Below, piece after piece: positions 23,465 through 35,787 of a DNA stretch of 64,000 nucleotides (position 1 is its first letter; each line of letters starts with the position of its first letter). The DNA is from Rozella allomycis CSF55. Its lineage: Eukaryota; Rozellomycota. Below the pieces are notes generated by a model, which worked only from the letters and a program-made list of their open reading frames with translations, was not told the origin of the DNA and did not search any database. Position numbers and translations under genes: made by a program. Location: positions 85,535 through 149,534 of the forward strand of contig KE561054.1 in the NCBI GenBank assembly GCA_000442015.1. The letters run 5' to 3'.

Positions 23465-26051
23465 ATGTTTGAAAGTTATCTCGTAGTCAAAGAGGACCAA
23501 AATTGCGTATTTCAGTATTTTGAGAAATCGATGGATTCTACCGAGTTCAAGTCGAGGACACTTAGAAGAAACACAAACACAAGTAAATTTATATTTTGGC
23601 TAAAATATGTGTTTTCATTTAGTCACCCAGCATATGAATACCTTTTTAAGCTTATTGACAATAACAGAACTGGTAACAAATAAATAGCAACATTTTAAAA
23701 TAGGTATTTATATTTGAAGCGTTTATACTTTAGGAATTATAAAGGGCGAACAAATTTTGAGTCTGTGGCAAAAAACAAGTGTGCCTCAGAATATGTTATC
23801 ACAGATTTGGGCCTTATGTGATTTTGATAATAAAGGCAGCCTTGATAAACCTGGATTTGACTTGTCGTGCAAATTAATTGGATTAGCGCAGCATCAAAAG
23901 AACTTGGATATACACAGTTTGGGTAAACTTCACTTCAATCAAAAATAGAGCTATTTATACCAATTTTTGAAGGAGTACAAATCCCTGACAATGTGATTCC
24001 TGTCGATGTTCCAATCTCTGTCGAAGAGATTTCAAATTATTCCAAAATGTTTAATTCTTCAAATCCAGTCAATGCAAGGCTTGATAGTAATAGTATTAAT
24101 TTATTTTAAAAGGTTCTATTTGTAAATCCATTTTTGTACGGTCTGGATTGAAGTTTGATGTATTGGGTAGAATTTGGTAATTTTGTAAAGGTTATACGAA
24201 AGGGCCCTGGTGGATGTCGACAAAAAGAATAGCCTAAATGAAAAAGAATTTGTGTGTGCAATGATAATTATTTCACGTTTATTGGATGGATCTTTAAAAC
24301 AAGTTCCTACTGTTTTACCCATTTCATTAAAAAACCTACCATCAGCTCAAACGCAAGTTAAGGGCATCATTCCCATTGTACCACCTCCTGATCGCATGAA
24401 ATATGAAAGCTTTTTTAATAAACTAGACAAGGATAATGTCGGAGTTATCAAAGGTGATGAGGTTGTTGAATTTATGAAACAATCCAAATTGCCTTCATCC
24501 ACACTGGCTTCTATTTGGTAATTTCTTTGATTAATGCTTGACAGGAATCTAGCAGATGTCACGAAAGATAACGCTTTAGATAAAGAAGAATTTATTACTG
24601 CAATGTTTTATATACAGCAAATACTTTTAGGAAAGGATGTTCCCGGCATTTCTCTTCAAGTGCCAGCGGTGCCATCCAAGCCTTTAGCCATCCCTACAGC
24701 GCAGACCCCAACACTCAACACCACACCTTCAGCATTATCTGATTCAAGCATTGACACTTTGAAAAATCAAATAAAAGACATAAATTATAAAGCCGGTTTA
24801 AAGGAGGCTGAATTATATGATTTACAAAATTTAACTGAATCAAATGACAAGGAATTTATAAAATTGATGAAGCTAAAAGAAGACGCAGAAAATTCACTCA
24901 TAAAAGCTACACAAGAATTGGAAATTCAACAGGCAAAACAAAAGGAATATGCAGCCAAAAGGGAATTGGTCCTTCAACAAATTCACTCTTTGCAACATCA
25001 ATTAAATGAAGCAACGGCAACGATTGAGGCTATAAAAGCTGAGAAAAATGAATTATTTGATAAATCCCTGATAGAAGAAGCTTTGATTGCAGAATTGAAG
25101 GCAAAGAATGAGACCCTGGTTAAAGAAATTGAGGACTTAAAGAACGAAAAAGAAAACTGGATGAAAAAGTCCAAAGAAAATGAAATTCAGGCAAATAAAT
25201 TAAAAGATGAGAACAATTTGCTTGGCAAACAGAAAGAAGAATTGCTTGACCAAATAAAGTTAAGCCACTCAATTTCCCCCACTGATCAGACGGGGGCGCT
25301 TACTTCAGATCCGTTTGATTCGTTCTCTGAGACTTTCAAAATAAATAAATCGGCGCCCAAAAAAGACGAATTTTTCGATTTCGGGGTCACGTTTGATAGC
25401 CCTACTATTAAAGGGGAAGGCCCTGTTGAGATTACAGACAACAAAATAGACACTGATGTTTCCAAGTCCCCAAAAATTGATGATTTTGACGACGCTTTCA
25501 AAGATTTTAAAGGAGATGCGACCGTTATTGTGGACTCTCCTCCAGTCCATAATGAAGTTTCCTTAGATAAGGCATTTGATGCCTTTAATCCATTTAGCGA
25601 GCAAAAAATTAGTAATGAAAATACAGTAGCAGAGTTTGATTCAACTTTATTCTTTTCTCAAGGCCAACATTCAAATTTCGAAAATCCATTCTCTGATAAT
25701 CCCTTTGGTACTGACTTTGACCCTTTTCATTTCAATGAGACAAATAGTTCAAATCCAAAAGTCACTAATGCTGATCCATTCATTAATACAAACGGCGTTT
25801 TAACAGCATTTCCAATCGAATCATCAGTGGCGAACAAGCTGGAATCTCCAAATACCCTGGAAAATTCAGTTTTGGATAAAAATACAACGGAATTAGTAAA
25901 TATGGGATTTAGTAAAGATCAAGCTATTGATGCTCTGAAACGCTATGACAACAGTCTTCTGAGGGCTACCACTTTTCTTCTAGACAACGCTAGTCCCGAT
26001 TCTACAAAAACTTCTCAATGGGCTGACTTTTCTAATCCTTTCGATAATTAA
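23465..26051 (+). CDS. EDE1: EDE1/Eps15-like endocytic scaffold (3 EH domains, coiled coil, UBA)
   Basis: Early clathrin-endocytosis scaffold, 806 residues. EH1 (HPAYEYLFKLIDNNRTG ... LSQIWALCDFDNKGSLD), EH2 (FDVLGRIWALVDVDKKNSLNE) and EH3 (FFNKLDKDNVGVIKG ... SIWNLADVTKDNALD) each show EF-hand-like loops. A Lys/Glu-rich coiled coil spans about residues 360-560, then a linker with repeated DPF/NPF-like motifs (SDPFDSF, ENPFSDNPFG, FDPFHF) for AP2 binding, and a C-terminal UBA (ELVNMGFSKDQAIDALK). Five introns; the first is the unusual 61-nt one at 23673-23733. Those in EH2 and EH3 interrupt the same IW codon. The N-terminal 50 residues before EH1 are uncertain. Confidence 0.87.
23673..23733 (+). 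other. 61-nt composite intron made of two minimal introns back to back
   Basis: In EH1 of the EDE1-like gene, 23673-23703 (31 nt, GTAACA...TAG) and 23704-23733 (30 nt, GTATTT...TAG) abut at an AG/GT junction with no exon between. Removing all 61 nt joins NRTG to IIKGEQ in frame. Removing only one leaves a stop or frameshift. Confidence 0.75.
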
Positions 26052-26153
26052 ATAAACTTTTAAAATGACATAAAACATCTGTTAAATTTACCCTTTGTTA
26101 TTTGTAAATGCCGGTCTATTTATAGAAGATTCTCTGCTCAATATCCCCGTGGC

Positions 26154-27422
26154 ATGTCTTCATTCACCATAGAAAATATTGGCGGCATCACTTTTAAGGT
26201 GCCCGCCAGATATAGATTGATTTCAAGAATCGGACAAGGTGCATATGGCTATGTCGTGTAATTTATTCCAATCTTTTTAAATAGTAACGGTTATGATCAA
26301 ACAGCACATTCTTATGTTGCTATCAAAAAGTTGTCAAATATTACAACTAGCATAAACGACCTTAAAAGAATATACCGAGAATTGGAAATTATTAAACAGC
26401 TAAATCATGAAAATGTAACAATATATCACAACTTTTACGTGTCAGATACTTAAAGTAGACGCAGCATTTGTATCGGAAAGTTACGCCAGTTTTGAAGATA
26501 TATATCTAGTTTCTGAATTGATGGATATGGATCTACATCAATTAATTTCCTCCAAGCAAAATTTATCTTATGATCATTGTATTTTTATATCTTATCAGAT
26601 TGCCCGGGCATTGAAATACTTGCACTCAGCAAATATCATTCACAGAGATTTAAAACCTTCGAATATATTAATCAACATGAATTGTGACGTAAAGGTATGG
26701 TTCCTACTAGTAGTTTAATAGCTGGGTGATTTTGGTCTTGCTAGGGACTTAAATGTACATTTAAATCAAGATGATAAACAACAAATGTCTGGATACATAG
26801 CCACAAGGTGGTATAGAGCACCTGAAATAATATTTCAGGTGAAAAAGTATACAACCGCGAGTATGTTCATGATTTGACTTTTGTATAGTTGATATATTTT
26901 CTTTTGGGTGTATTATGTTTGAAATATTTACTGGCACTCCGCTAATGCCAGGTCGAACTAGTACGATTTTTCATTTAAACGGACAGCTATGCATCAAATA
27001 AAATTAATGATTCAAACATTGGGATCTCAAGATTTAGAAATATTCCGCACAGCTGAAAATCAAGATGTACGGATGTATATTACAAATTGATCACAGATAT
27101 TTAAAGTTGCTGCAAGCTTTTGTAATAATAAAGAAGAGCCTGGAATGAATAAACTTTTATTGTCTCTTCCTTTACATGCCAGAAACGTTATCAAAGGATG
27201 CCTAGAATTGAATCCGGACAAGCGATTTGATTCCAATGCGCTCATCAAGAACCCTTTCTTTCAAGTATTTCATGATCCAAATGATGAGGTAAATGTATAT
27301 TGATCAAGTTTTAGCCTTCCTGCGCCAATTATAAAATTTCTTCGGATATTCCAAATGATGTTACTAGATATGACATGAAGAGTAAGGTTATAGACTATTT
27401 TGACAAAAGGCCGCGTTTATAA
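26154..27422 (+). CDS. MAP kinase, p38/Hog1-like, with SGY activation motif
   Basis: Serine/threonine MAP kinase of 357 residues from eight exons (introns 27, 31, 27, 28, 26, 30, 26 nt). Visible: glycine loop [23 protein letters not shown], catalytic [30 protein letters not shown] and a CD-like tail after HDPNDEP. The activation segment reads [14 protein letters not shown], so the TxY dual-phosphorylation motif is S-G-Y (26788-26796). The single Gly between the two sites suggests the TGY (p38/Hog1) branch. The usual DIWSxGC is DIFSFGC. Confidence 0.9.
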
Positions 27423-27460
27423 TCTTATTCAAAAATTCAATAAAAATTTGTAATTTTCTA

Positions 27461-28228
27461 ATGATCAGACCAGCTTCTTCTATCGTTACCGTTTTTGTTG
27501 ACTGTGAGAACTCATCTTCTGAAAGGAGATTCGATAGATCAATCACTATATTTGAATTAAAGGTTGAATACTCGTTGTTTCTCATATAGGGTAAGCTAGA
27601 ACCGATTACTGGCATACCTCTGTCATCTATGCATGTAACGTTGGTTACTTCAACAAATAAAAATGGTCTTCCGTTGTTAAATGAAGAAGCTTACCTAGGG
27701 GCATATCCAGTAGAAGATTATTCAAAGCTTCAAGTCATTGATCTTAACCCGGACAGGATTAAGGGCTCTTTTACTGATACGTCTCAAGTTAAAAAATTTG
27801 AAATAACAGATGAAGAGTATTCGAAGAGAACTGATTCTGTAAGAGCCTTTAAAGAAAGAAACAAATTGGGGCGTTTTGCTGAACCTACAGAAGAGACTGT
27901 AAAAATTCAAGCAGAATATAAGAAACTTGCAATGGAAATTCAAATTGGAAATAGATGCGAGGTGGACTCTGAAGGAATATTAAAACGAGGCACAATTAAG
28001 TTTGTGGGCGAAACAGAGTTTAAACCAGGTGTTTGGGTTGGGATTGAGTTTGATGAGCCCGTTGGGAAACATGATGGATCGTAATTATTTATTTTTTTAC
28101 AGAAAAGTGTTCAAGGCATCGCATATTTTGCGGCGAAGAAAAACCACGGCGCGTTTGTGAGACCAACAAATGTCAAAGTAGGGGATTTTCCAGAAAAAGA
28201 TATTTTTGAAGAATTAGAAGAATTGTAA
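27461..28228 (+). CDS. TBCB: Tubulin-folding cofactor B (Alp11/TBCB), UBL plus CAP-Gly
   Basis: Alpha-tubulin folding factor, 237 residues. A ubiquitin-like N-terminus (VTVFVDCENSSSERRFDRSI ... AYLGAYPVEDYSKLQVID) leads through FEITDEEYSKRTDSVRAFKE to a CAP-Gly domain (RGTIKFVGETEFKPGVWVGI, GKHDGS) and an acidic EEL terminus. Two 27-nt introns; the first starts GTTGAA and joins FELK to GKLEP. An ATG at 27629 is in frame, but using it would cut away half of the UBL, so the ATG at 27461 is taken. It starts 38 bp after the MAPK stop. Confidence 0.92.
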
Positions 28229-28244
28229 TAAAATAGTTTTTATT

Positions 28245-29807
28245 TTAATATTTTTGGGAATACAATTTAACAGTCCCGTCACTTCCCGCGGATGCAAAGC
28301 AAGACAACGATGGATGAAATGAAACATTGTTAACGCACTCACCGTCATTTTTAATTTTCTGTAAACATTCTTTGTTATTGAAATCCCACAAATTTATTGC
28401 CTCTTTGTCTTTCATCATAATCTATGGCTTCTTTTACCTGATGTTGATATTAAAAGTCCAGATGACGCAAATGATACAGAATAAATTGCCCCAGTTAGTG
28501 AATTTATTGTGTGGCTACATTTTCCTGTCCTCATGTCATATATATTTAAGCTTCCATCCTCGTTACCCGAGGCAATCATATTGAGGTTTGGATGAAAAGC
28601 CAATGAATTTATTTTTGACGACGCATTGGATTCAATGGTTAAAATCGGCTTTTCATTTTCAATATCCCACAATTTGGCAGAGCCACTAACATAGCCCACA
28701 GCAATGTGATTTTGATCAATAAATGAAAAATCAATATCCGTTGGAATTTCATTGTCTGTTTTTAAAATCAATTTGAGTGGGGACTCAGAATATAGATCCC
28801 ACAGCCTAACAGTTTTGTCTGCTGACGAGGACGCCATGATATTTCTATGTGGACTAGAATTAACTTTCCAAACAATGTCGGAATGGCCTACAAATGTTTG
28901 CAAACAAAAATCAGCCTCTCTTATATATTTAATTGTACATTACCAGCAGTATCGTAACATTGTCTTTCATTAGGGACCAATTGCCATGCATAAATCATGC
29001 AATCTAATCCGGAAGAGAAGAATATGTCTTTATCGGTGCGATTGAAACAAATAGATGTTATTCCACTTGTATGACGTCGGTATGTCATCTTGGGTTCAAT
29101 AACTTGCTTTTCCATTATGAGCTCGTCAGTTTTCCAAGCTTTTATAGTACAATCTTCAGAGCAAGTAAGCAGAAAAGGTCGTTCGGAATGAAACTGGCAA
29201 TCTGTCACACTGTCTAAATGACTGGTGAAAGAAGACTTTAATTGCCATTCCTCGTTATGAATCTATTTCAATATAACAATTTCATTACCCCAGTGGACTC
29301 ATCTGTGTCATTGCTATGCTTCAAAGATGCAAATAATTTGTCTTCATAGTCATCGTTTACTTTTTTAGGGGGATTTTTGTGGTCCTGTTTGGGCAAGGAC
29401 TCATTTAATATCTCTTTAACGTGACAGTATTTCTCCAAAATCGTTGAAAGGGTTGTATGAATCTGATTTACAACTAGATTAGATTTTTTTAGATCTTTTT
29501 CATGTGATTCTGTGGCATCTGCCTTTACAATCCATTGGTTTTCTTCAGAATTGTTGCTTTGAATACCACGATCTTTCATGGCAACTTCAAGCATTTTAAT
29601 TCTTCTCAATAAAGTCTTATTCATATTTTTGCTGTGATACAAGTCATTCTGGAGTTTGGATATCTTATTCTATTTTTGGTCGAAAGATTTCGCTACTTGA
29701 AGGGTGGTCCTCTCTGCTTCCCAAGACAGCCTTTCAGATTCAAATTTCAAAATCTCACTTTGAAGAAAATGAAGAGCACTAGGAAAAGTAAAATGAGTGT
29801 TGGACAT
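28245..29807 (-). CDS. STRN: Striatin family STRIPAK scaffold (PRO11/Far8 type)
   Basis: Regulatory B-subunit-like scaffold of the PP2A STRIPAK complex, 484 residues. The N-terminus has the diagnostic ALHFLQSEILKFESERLSWE coiled coil continuing TTLQNKISKL and RRIKMLEVAMK. The C-terminal half carries WD40 repeats (SHLDSVTDCQFHSERPFLLT, GHSDIVWKVNSSPHRNIMAS, VRLWDL, FASAGSDGTVKLY). Four introns (27, 26, 26, 29 nt). It is shorter than animal striatins (about 750 residues), mainly in the linker. Its stop codon is 16 bp from the TBCB stop on the opposite strand. Confidence 0.9.
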
Positions 29808-29860
29808 TGAAATTTCGTTACAAGAAAAAACAATAAAACAAGGAAATCTTTATTATGGAA

Positions 29861-30637
29861 TTAGCAGCAGCCTCCGCCCTGTGTTTGGACTTTGGCTCCT
29901 TGCCCTGACAAATTGACTTTGTTGGAAGCGCCAGTAGCCACTGAAGAAGTAGCCATTCTATGTTACATTGGCTTTATCCTTTACCGATCCTTAATTTGTT
30001 TTGCCATAGTTAAAAATGCTTGCTCCACATTGGTAGCATTTTTTGCCGAAGTTTCAAGGAATGGAATAGAGAGTTGGTCAGCGAATTCCTATTTTAATAA
30101 TCTCAATATTCAACCTTTGCAACGTTAAAATCAACAACTTTTTTAGATGTCAAGTCAGACTTATTTCCTACTAATAATTTGTTAACTCCTTCAGAGGCAT
30201 AACGATCAATTTCTTGAAGCCAATTCTTGACATTGTTAAATGTGTCCTGATCCGTGACGTCGTACACAACGATTATTCCATGTGCGCCACGATAATAACT
30301 AGAAGTTATTGTACGAAACCTTTCTTGGCCTGCAGTGTCCCACTTTGTTTTCAAATTATGAATAAAGTACTATTTGTAGTTTCACAGTCTTTCCTTCGAG
30401 CTCTATCGTGCGGATTTTCTATATTATAAGAGAATAAATATTACAAAATCAACACCGATAGTACTTATAAAACTTTCGGTGTAAGTGTCATCCTAACATA
30501 AAACTACGTATTCATTAAATACCGCAAATCGAAGAAGCAAACACGATTTACCAACACCAGAGTCTCCGATTAAAAGAAGTTTAAAAAGGTAATCGCTAGA
30601 TATTTAATATTTCTTCTATTTACTATTCAGGATTCAT
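29861..30637 (-). CDS. YPT1: Rab1/Ypt1 small GTPase
   Basis: ER-to-Golgi trafficking GTPase, 203 residues, nearly textbook: [22 protein letters not shown], effector loop [48 protein letters not shown], and a C-terminal GGGCC geranylgeranylation site. Six introns (28, 30, 26, 28, 26 and 27 nt) lie in only 777 bp, so no ORF covers more than a third of it. This conserved protein calibrates intron size in the window. One intron begins GTTGAA. Confidence 0.97.
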
Positions 30638-30777
30638 TTAGAATAAAATAACCAGGGTAACAACTCTGCCTCATTGCATACATCACAGATTAAATTGAGT
30701 TTATTTTAATATTTTTTCACGGAATAAAATCGAAAGGGCATGCTTGATTCTAAATCTGGAATTTCTGAAACTAGTCA

Positions 30778-31557
30778 ATGGAAACCCCGACTTTGTTAAA
30801 CCCTAGAATTCCATTCACTAGACAAGTATGGGTATCTCAGATTTGCTCAATTCCACAGGAGAGGGTGCAAAAGATTGTAAATATTGCTCTTCCTTTTATC
30901 CAAAGAATTTCCAAAGAAAACTCGCCCAGAGGAATCCTAACAGTTGCCATAAATTGCCAAAATATGGAAGAAATAGAGAGAGCAATGAAACGAGGAACAA
31001 TGATAATTCATTTACGTAAGGAATGTAAGGCATTACAATTTCAAGCTCAATTCTTACAAAAGTATTTCAAATATGTGGAAGCCATTGGATTGACGTCATG
31101 CTCTTTTTCATTGATACTATTTTTCGCTATAAGGAAACATATTAATGTGAATCCAAACTGGTCAATTGTTTCATCAATTTCTGATATTTTGAAAAAGATA
31201 TTATACCGAACTCCCTCGAAACAAAAAGACGGATTTTATTTATTAACGTTTCTAATATTTGTATTCGGTGTATTTACGTCTACAAGCGCCTCTTTGATTC
31301 ATTACGGTGTGTCAAGGGCAACAAAGTGGGATCAAATAGTTGATTACAAGTATGTCAAGGTTGAGAGTTGCGGTCATTCATTTTTGATAAAGCAAGATAT
31401 GCTGAAAGACAATCAAGTGAAGTTAATCCCATTTTCATCGTTTAAACCAAGTTTTGTACATTTACCGCTTTACTCGTTTAGTGGCGTTATGCTTTACGCG
31501 TTGGCGGCAACTTTTGCACTATCAAAACGACAAATTTCAGACATTACAATCGAATAA
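30778..31557 (+). CDS. Unknown membrane protein
   Basis: Intronless 259-residue frame beginning with the ATG at 30778 (METPTLLNPRIPFTRQVW). A soluble N-terminal 100 residues precede about three hydrophobic segments (near residues 103-122, 153-175 and 232-250), with a KRQISDITIE tail. I recognise no family. It stands between the divergent Rab1 gene and the convergent SIN1 gene. Confidence 0.65.
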   Translation: METPTLLNPRIPFTRQVWVSQICSIPQERVQKIVNIALPFIQRISKENSPRGILTVAINCQNMEEIERAMKRGTMIIHLRKECKALQFQAQFLQKYFKYVEAIGLTSCSFSLILFFAIRKHINVNPNWSIVSSISDILKKILYRTPSKQKDGFYLLTFLIFVFGVFTSTSASLIHYGVSRATKWDQIVDYKYVKVESCGHSFLIKQDMLKDNQVKLIPFSSFKPSFVHLPLYSFSGVMLYALAATFALSKRQISDITIE

Positions 31558-31584
31558 ATATAATCATGATTTATTTTTATTTAA

Positions 31585-33169
31585 TTATGACTTATTTGTT
31601 TGTATCAAAAATGCAAGGCGACTGCAAATTTCATCTATTATAAAATTGACAAAGAGATTACTGCAATCATTTTCCGAAGAAGCTTCAAAATCCAAAGGCA
31701 ATATTTGGCCTTCATTATNGGTTTATTAAGTAGCATACACGATTGAATTTGACCTACGTGATAAGAAACCTATTTCATATTTGTTCATAATAGTACCGTT
31801 CGATTAGTTTCAAAAAAGTATTTGGATTCCGAATTTATTAAATGCAAATAATCTCCATCGATAGCTAAAATTTTCTCATGCTTGGTGCCAAAGGTCATTG
31901 GGACACGTTTAAAGACAACAAATTGCTAATAATGAATTTATGTATGTCAATACTTTATAATTTGATGCATATTCGCCAGTACGTAAGGTTTGGTTCGACT
32001 TTAACGATAAATCAATGATTTCGTCTGGGGGCCTTAAAAATATATCCCCGGCTACTCTGAATTTTCGTAAATTTTTACCGCTTATTCCACGGTCTTTTCT
32101 CAATAAATACAATTCCGTTACATTCAACTGTCCAGCAGTTTTATGCAATGGTACATCTGTTTTTGTGTCACTCATTTTCAAAGTGTAATCATCAGGGCTA
32201 ACTTTACGTTTTTTGCATACAACATTCAACACTTGTTGAAACGTCATTTCATCGGTGACAGTTATCGTTGTGGTTTGGCGAACTTCTAATGTACTGTAAA
32301 CATGAACTTTAATGTATTGCTTCCTCTTTTCTTGCCCCTGTTCTATGTCTATATTGTTTTGTAAAGAGCTTTACCATTCATTCTATCAACGCATAGAGCA
32401 AATGCATCAAATGAAAATTTTTGAATATTTCGATTTTTATCCAAGGCTCGTTAATTCGTTTTAATGACCTTACCTGGAAAATCTTCGTCAGCCGTCCCAT
32501 CATCTTCAGTTATACGCAACGAATAAGAACCAACACTTTTCGAGGGCAATGATACTTTTCCTTCTTCAACACACCGATAAAGTATGTAGCCAATAACATT
32601 TTCAACTGTGGCACTCTTGTTGACACATATAGATATTGAACGATATCGAGACTCTTCTGGATTGGCAAAAGCGAGCCAAATCTTTAAAGTTATGCCTTCA
32701 TTTTTACTAACACCCTTTCATCGTCGATTTATTAGTTTACAAATATTCGGTATTGTTTCTCAAAAGGGTTGATATGTTGTCCTTTTTGTTGAAACAGCTT
32801 TGAAAGATTTGAATGAGTAGCCAATGTAATGCACTCACTCTTCTGTAGTGACAAATGCAAGTTTAAATCTGTATCATTAGAAACACTCTTAGCTGATTCT
32901 TCATCTTCCTCTTGAGCCGCATTAATAAAATCTTCTTCAATGGGTGTTTTATTCTCGATTATTTCTTGCCTGTTCAATATCTTAAATTCTTCTGTGTAAT
33001 TTATCACTGGTGACAAGCGTTCTTCAGTATAAAAATGTTTATCATAATATAAAGTGTTTTTTTCTACTGATCTTGAGAAATTAAGGCCATTTGATTTTAT
33101 ATTTTCTAATTTCACGCCACAATGTCTTATTTTCCCAATCAAGTAGTCAAAATCATTCAAAAGAGACAT
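31585..33169 (-). CDS. SIN1: TORC2 subunit SIN1/AVO1 (CRIM, RBD, PH); frame broken at an N
   Basis: Adaptor that recruits AGC kinases to TOR complex 2. After an N-terminal MSLLNDFDYLIGKIR segment come a CRIM domain (ITLKIWLAFANPEESRYRSI ... LRITEDDGTADEDFPALDKN), a Ras-binding-like domain (MTFQQVLNVVCKKRKVSPDD, YTLKMSDT, VTELYLLRK) and a PH domain (QFVVFKRVPMTFGTKHEKIL, AIDGDYLHLI ... LPLDFEASSENDC). Six introns of 26-28 nt. The PH domain continues in another frame across the N at 31719, so a few bases are probably missing or wrong there; I count this as a sequence fault, not a pseudogene. The start is 116 bp from that of the S6K-like kinase. Confidence 0.85.
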
Positions 33170-33285
33170 TCAGAAAATTCAAAAAACTAAAGGCATATTT
33201 TAAAGTAAATAAATCTAAATATATGGCATAACTTTAAGAAATTCGTTGATAAACCCTTGACTGTTTTTTCTTTGTAAACAAGCTG

Positions 33286-34791
<1,506 letters not shown>

Positions 34792-34799
34792 AGAATTAG

Positions 34800-35661
34800 T
34801 TAAATATTTATTTTAAAATCATTTAGTCTTTCATCATCCCAACTCAGAAATTGGCCTGAAAGTTCACGGGGAGCCTCAATTGCTAATTTGGCTAGAACAT
34901 GACTTGATATATCTACACTTATCCTATTGTCTTTAATATATTCATAATCAGACTGACTCATGCAGTCTTTACCTAATCCAATGAATTTGATTCCATTACC
35001 ATTTTCCAATGCGAAATCAGTCATGCTTGTTTTAACCACCCCCGGTCTAACTGCGACGCTTACTATGTCTTTTTCTTCAATTGAAAGCTGTTTATTAAGC
35101 ATATTCATAGAAGCTTTCGTGCTGAATGATTAATTGATGATTGCATTACCAACAATATCCCAACCATCCCATATACGCATTTTCGGCTGCTCCAGAACTT
35201 ACATGAACAATTCTACCCTTAGATTGCCGAAGTAAAGGTAAAAACTTTTGTAGTAATGATATCAAGGAAAAGAAATTGACATCGAATTGCCTAGTTGAAA
35301 ATATTTTTAATGGCACTATACCTTTGTAATAAATTCATGTCTAACAATTGTATTCTTTCAATTGGTTCAATAACCCTTTCGTAAAGCTCATGACTACGTG
35401 TTACCCAGCATTTAAAACAATTCCGTCGAGCTTTCCGTATTCCTGCTGAACTAAATTTAAGATGCTCTCCAAAGTAGCTGGATCGGTCACGTCGCCAACA
35501 ACGTAAGAAAAATCGCCCTTATATTTTTCATTTGCAAAGTCCTGCATTGGTGATTCCGACCTTGATACACCAACCACATGAACTCCAAATGTTCTTAAAT
35601 GTTTGCATATAGCGAATCCAATTCCTCTCGAGGCCCCAGTAACAAGAATCACTTTTGTCAT
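34800..35661 (-). CDS. Short-chain dehydrogenase/reductase (YIR035C-like)
   Basis: NAD(P)-dependent SDR of 257 residues. Start MTKVILVTGASRGIGFAIC (GxxxGxG cofactor motif), LDGIVLNAG (NAG), IVHVSSGAAE (Ser), YCCTK (YxxxK catalytic pair) and VRPGVVKTSM. Three introns (29, 31, 28 nt) put the catalytic Ser, Tyr and Lys into one frame. Substrate unknown. Its stop is 8 bp from the stop of the S6K-like gene, tail to tail. Confidence 0.88.
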
Positions 35662-35787
35662 TAATAATTTTCAAACTTTTTCCAAAAAAATATTATATAG
35701 TTTCCGCCGTTGACTTTTATTCCCAAGCCTATAAAATTCGTTTGTTTACAACTAAAACGAAAACAAGCCCTACGCGATTTAACTTTA

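Noticed and set aside
27388-27615. 75-residue minus-strand ORF (MPVIGSSLPYMRNNEYSTFN...) with good coding appearance
   Set aside because: It is antisense to the first exons of TBCB; the plus strand with a 27-nt intron gives the conserved UBL domain, so the ORF is a shadow.
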